Source of the DNA: Rhodospirillales bacterium
GTDB lineage: Bacteria; Pseudomonadota; Alphaproteobacteria; Rhodospirillales; Shumkoniaceae
Direction of reading: 5' to 3'
Length of the DNA: 64,000 bases
Assembly (NCBI GenBank): GCA_014859895.1
Contig: JACZKS010000010.1
Coordinates: 1 to 64,000, forward strand
Of the stretch, positions 61,171 through 64,000 are shown one piece after another; within the stretch, counting starts at the first letter, position 1, and each line of letters starts with the position of its first letter. A program made the translations under genes and the position numbers. The notes below the pieces were generated by a model. It searched no databases, was not told where the DNA came from, and was given only the letters and a program-made list of their open reading frames with translations.

Positions 61171-61905
61171 TTAGTCCCGCCATTCCTGATCGGCCGACAG
61201 GGTCCTGAAGACGACCAGTTTGGGATTGTTGATCGAACTCAGATATTCGATCGGCTGTTTGTCTTTGGTCTCGACCACCAGCTTCAGGGCAAGAACCGCC
61301 GTGCCGGGCTCGACGTCAAGAAGCCGGGCCTCGATCTCGTTGACGTAGGCGACGGTAATCGTCCGTTCCGCGTTGACGGTCTCGATGCCATAACGCGATC
61401 CCAGCAACGCGTAGAGCGACTGGCCGGAGACCAGATCGTCGGCGGTCAGGCCCGGCACCAATCGCGACACCAGGTGGCTCGTCTCGATGCTGAACGGCGT
61501 GCCGTCGATGCTCCATACCCGGCGGACAATGATGATCTCGTCGCCCTCGTCTATCTTCAGCCTATCAGCAACCTTGGAGCCGGCAGTGGCGATCTGGAAG
61601 TGGAGCAGCTTGTTGCTCGGCGCTCCGCCCAGGCCGGTAATGACACGGTGCACGCCGACCGAACGGTAGATGTCGACGCGGCGCACCATCTTGGGAGCGG
61701 CGACACGGGTCCCGCTGGTGCCGTTACCCTCCAGCAGGCCGGCCCGGATCAGGTTGTTCACGGCACGCCGCACGGTCAGGCGGTTGACACCGAGGGCGGC
61801 GGCCAGATCGCGCTCCGACGGCAGCCGATCTCCGGGCGCATAGTCAGTGGACTTCAGAAGCTCTTTAATGTGTTCTTCGACTTTCTGGTAGCGAAGCATC
61901 GTCAT
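61171..61905 (-). CDS. frlR: GntR/HutC-family regulator with UTRA domain (FrlR-like)
   Basis: A 244-residue regulator. The GntR winged helix has YAPGDRLPSERDLAAALGVN and RLTVRRAVNNLIRAGLL; residues 90-240 are a UTRA effector domain (VRRVWSIDGTPFSIETSHLV, SLYALLGSRYGIETVNAERT). ATG 61905 follows GAGGAATGGC. It is divergent from FrlD- and FrlB-like genes, the arrangement expected of a regulator answering to a phosphorylated Amadori sugar. A nested inverted repeat lies in the shared intergenic region. Confidence 0.82.
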   Translation of the reverse strand: MTMLRYQKVEEHIKELLKSTDYAPGDRLPSERDLAAALGVNRLTVRRAVNNLIRAGLLEGNGTSGTRVAAPKMVRRVDIYRSVGVHRVITGLGGAPSNKLLHFQIATAGSKVADRLKIDEGDEIIIVRRVWSIDGTPFSIETSHLVSRLVPGLTADDLVSGQSLYALLGSRYGIETVNAERTITVAYVNEIEARLLDVEPGTAVLALKLVVETKDKQPIEYLSSINNPKLVVFRTLSADQEWRD

Positions 61906-62107
61906 GCCATTCCTCGACCGGGTTTCACCGTCCGGCAAACGGGCCTACGACCGGCGCCCCCATTTCCTGCGAAGCAGGAATAGACCACCTGCCAAGCCCC
62001 TCCACTACGATCGCAGCCAGATTCACGCTTGTGAGCGGATGGAGCGGCGATGTCAACCAGCGTTCGCGGGACTCACGGGATGCGCCGCGCCGGCGATGGC
62101 AGAAACC

Positions 62108-62162
62108 AGACCAGATGCGAAAATATTATCCCAATACCTTGAATTGGGCTATTATCTGGTCT
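62108..62162. promoter_or_regulatory. nested inverted repeats in the frl promoter region
   Basis: AGACCAGAT (62108-62116) and ATCTGGTCT (62154-62162) are perfect 9-bp inverted repeats. Inside them lie CCCAAT (62130-62135) and ATTGGG (62143-62148). The right arm continues GGTCTAGTCTG, close to the GTxTAxAC core of HutC-type operators. The location between the divergent GntR and kinase genes fits an FrlR-type operator. The rest of the gap to 62238 shows no separate gene. Confidence 0.55.
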
Positions 62163-62238
62163 AGTCTGTGACAAAATAAGGATCGTGAGGGATAGTCGTC
62201 ATGGCCGCAGGTTCGAAACCGACGAGGATGGCAAAGCC

Positions 62239-63099
62239 GTGACGAATTCTCCCATGCGCCTGCTCGGACTCGGCGACAACACCGTCGACATCTACGTGGA
62301 CCGGAACATCATGTTTCCCGGCGGCAACGCGGTGAACGTGGCGGTGCTCGCCAAGCGCCTGGGGGGTGCTGCTGGCTATCTGGGCTGCCTCGGCAACGAC
62401 GCCTTCGGCAGCCTGTTGCACGATGCCCTATCGGCCGAAGGGGTGGACCTTTCCCGCTGCCGTCGCATCGATGGCGAGAACGCCCATGTGCTGGTCCGGC
62501 ACCGCGACGGCGACCGGGAGTTCGTGAAATCGACTCCGGGCGTACGGGCACGCTACGAACTGGATACCGGCGACTTCGCCTACATCAAGGGCTTCGACGT
62601 CGTGCACTCCAGCTATTGCAGCGACAACGACGCGATGATCCCGGCCATCGCGGCGGCGGCGATCCGGCTATCTTACGATTTTTCCAACCGCTGGACCGAC
62701 GACAAAAGGAGCCGGCTGGCGCCCCATGTGGACATTGCCTTTCTGTCCCATGCGGACCACTCGGATGCGGAAAGCGTCGAGGCGCTGCTCCAATGGTCGT
62801 CGGCGGGGCCGCGGGTGGTGGTGATGACCCGCGGCGGCGACGGGGCGCTCGCCTATGTGGACGGCACGCTCTACCGCCAGGAGGTTCTGCCGGCCACCGT
62901 CGTCGATACCCTCGGTGCGGGGGATGCCTTCATCGCCGGTTTTCTCACACGCTATCTGGCCGACGGCGCCATCCAACCGGCCTTGCACAATGGCGCCCGC
63001 GCGGCCGCTGCCGCCTGCGGCTGGCTGGGCGGCTTCGGCCACGGAATCGCGATCACCGGGCTTTCGCCCGAAGAGATGTCTCTGAGCATTCGCTCATAA
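62239..63099 (+). CDS. frlD: fructoselysine 6-kinase-like PfkB sugar kinase
   Basis: A 286-residue PfkB-family kinase. The N-terminus RLLGLGDNTVDIYVDRNIMF and FPGGNAVNVAVLAKRL match the IGDNCVDIYP and GGNAVNVAV motifs of FrlD; the C-terminal VVDTLGAGDAFIAGF holds the catalytic Asp. GTG 62239 is chosen because GAGG precedes it by 11 nt; ATG 62254 or GTG 62185 are alternatives. It should phosphorylate fructoselysine, or another fructosamine such as fructoseasparagine, at C6. It lies 24 bp before the deglycase gene. Confidence 0.82.
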   Translation: MTNSPMRLLGLGDNTVDIYVDRNIMFPGGNAVNVAVLAKRLGGAAGYLGCLGNDAFGSLLHDALSAEGVDLSRCRRIDGENAHVLVRHRDGDREFVKSTPGVRARYELDTGDFAYIKGFDVVHSSYCSDNDAMIPAIAAAAIRLSYDFSNRWTDDKRSRLAPHVDIAFLSHADHSDAESVEALLQWSSAGPRVVVMTRGGDGALAYVDGTLYRQEVLPATVVDTLGAGDAFIAGFLTRYLADGAIQPALHNGARAAAAACGWLGGFGHGIAITGLSPEEMSLSIRS

Positions 63100-63123
63100 A
63101 CCAGAAAAAACGAATGGTGAACT

Positions 63124-64000
63124 ATGAACAACGCATTTGAACGGAATATCCAGGCCGCACTGGCGGCCGTCGCCAAGCGCGAAAAGCTGGCCAACGTCTT
63201 CTTCGTCGCGTGCGGCGGCTCGTTCGCGCAGATGCACGCGCCGAAGTACGTCCTGGATCGCGAGTCCGCCTCGCTGGTCGCCGAGACGTACAATTCGGCC
63301 GAATTCGTCGCCCGCGACCTGCCCAGGCTAGGATCCTCCAGCGTGGTCATCTTGTGCTCCAGTTCGGGCAACACGCCGGAAACCGTGGCGGCGGCCAAGT
63401 TCGCGCGCGAACATGGCGCCTACACCATCGGCCTGACCACCAAGTCCGAATCCGATCTCGCCAAGGCCGTCGACAGTGTCGTTCTCTATGTCTCGAAACC
63501 GGCGGAAGCCAACGCGGACGGCGTCGGCCCCGCCCTGCTCAGCCTGGCGTTCGGGCTTCTGCGCGACCGCGAGGGCAACCGCAAGCACGAAGCCCTCACC
63601 AGGAGCCTGTCGGCCCTGCCCGGCCTAGTGGCCCGCGCCCAGGCGGCCCATGACGCGGACGCCCTGCGCTGGGCCAAGGCCGTGAGGCGCGAGCCGGTCA
63701 TCTATACCCTGGCCAGCGGCCCCAACTACGGCGTCACCTATTCGTTCGCCATCTGCATCCTCCAGGAAATGCAGTGGATACACACTCAGGCCATCCACGC
63801 CGGTGAATACTTCCACGGTCCCTTCGAGATCATCGACGACACGGTCCCCTTCATCCTGGTACTGGGAACCGGCGCGTGCCGGAAGATGGACCAGCGGGCG
63901 CTCGATTTCACCCGCAAGTTCACGGACAAGATTCTGACCATCGACATCGAGGCGCTCGATCTCGCCGGCATCGAGACCGATGTCATCGACTATATGCAGC
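63124..64000 (+). CDS. frlB: SIS-domain fructosamine 6-phosphate deglycase-like protein (partial)
   Basis: The first 292 residues of a two-SIS-domain protein cut by the window edge. It has FFVACGGSFAQMHAPKYVL, VVILCSSSGNTPETVAAAKF in the first SIS domain, and VIYTLASGPNYGVTYSFAIC with IHAGEYFHGPFEIIDDTVPF in the second, aligning well with E. coli FrlB, including the EFRHGPLEI catalytic loop. ATG 63124 follows GGTGAACT. It would cleave a fructosamine 6-phosphate to glucose 6-phosphate and a free amine. Relatives act on glucoselysine or fructoseasparagine phosphates, so the exact amino acid is open. Transport genes may follow to the right. Confidence 0.83.
   Translation, partial: MNNAFERNIQAALAAVAKREKLANVFFVACGGSFAQMHAPKYVLDRESASLVAETYNSAEFVARDLPRLGSSSVVILCSSSGNTPETVAAAKFAREHGAYTIGLTTKSESDLAKAVDSVVLYVSKPAEANADGVGPALLSLAFGLLRDREGNRKHEALTRSLSALPGLVARAQAAHDADALRWAKAVRREPVIYTLASGPNYGVTYSFAICILQEMQWIHTQAIHAGEYFHGPFEIIDDTVPFILVLGTGACRKMDQRALDFTRKFTDKILTIDIEALDLAGIETDVIDYMQ

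Noticed and set aside
1..64000. CRISPR array, rRNA operon, prophage structural genes or replication origin
   Set aside because: No regularly spaced repeats, rRNA-like sequence, capsid/tail genes or origin-type clusters were seen on reading both strands.

Overview
The window reads as chromosomal DNA of a high-GC alphaproteobacterium, probably Rhodospirillales-like. The support is strongly GC-biased codon use, an HWE-family sensor kinase, one TRAP and three complete tripartite tricarboxylate (TTT) transporters, and short palindromic repeats of the kind scattered in these genomes. Nothing here fixes the species. No rRNA, intact tRNA, CRISPR array or replication gene was found.

Left part (1-22.5 kb). 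It opens with the tail of an IS4/Tn5-type transposase, an SGNH-like membrane-anchored protein and a LarA/DUF2088 protein. A FixJ-type response regulator follows, convergent with a MASE3-PAS-HWE histidine kinase. Next is a LysR-controlled operon for a tartrate or D-malate type hydroxy acid (dehydrogenase plus TRAP DctP-DctQ-DctM), with clear hairpins, and then a LysR/azoreductase pair. From 13.7 to 22.2 kb lies the least explained locus: an AraC-type regulator, a secreted protein with four 4-Cys repeats and a tectonin-type beta-propeller, a TPR-secretin lipoprotein, and a second secreted protein made of about three propellers.

Boundary (22.47-22.53 kb). A minus-strand 3' half of tRNA-Ser(GCU), starting at the anticodon loop, has no 5' half. 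This is the footprint left by tyrosine-integrase integration. Its orientation places the inserted DNA to the right, so much of 22.5-64 kb may be a genomic island. Catabolic modules and broken insertion sequences (IS256, IS21, IS3, IS630) fill that side.

Right part (22.5-64 kb). (a) TTT operon 1 with an IclR regulator and an HpcH/HpaI aldolase; an identical 15-bp palindrome lies in front of the TTT operon and in the IclR/aldolase promoter. (b) A leftward run of FAH-family hydrolase, 2-oxopentenoate-type hydratase, RidA, amidohydrolase, a decapitated MFS gene, a 2-enoate-reductase-like flavoenzyme, CoA-acylating aldehyde dehydrogenase, Ptb and Buk; the last three could turn an aldehyde into an acid plus ATP. 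(c) A LysR/sodium-solute symporter pair and a second IclR. (d) A LacI-controlled operon of IlvD/Edd-type dehydratase, aldolase, TTT operon 2 and a sulfatase without signal peptide, with a perfect operator palindrome; it suggests uptake of a sulfated sugar acid and desulfation inside the cell. (e) An IclR-controlled operon of MmgE/PrpD, M20 amidohydrolase, TTT operon 3 and an adenylosuccinate-lyase-like enzyme, with a Cds1-like PLP enzyme beyond. (f) A fructoselysine-type cluster (GntR/UTRA regulator, FrlD-like kinase, FrlB-like SIS deglycase) running off the right edge.

Overall, the right side is an assembly of separately regulated import-and-degrade cassettes for small organic acids, with clear recombination scars between them.
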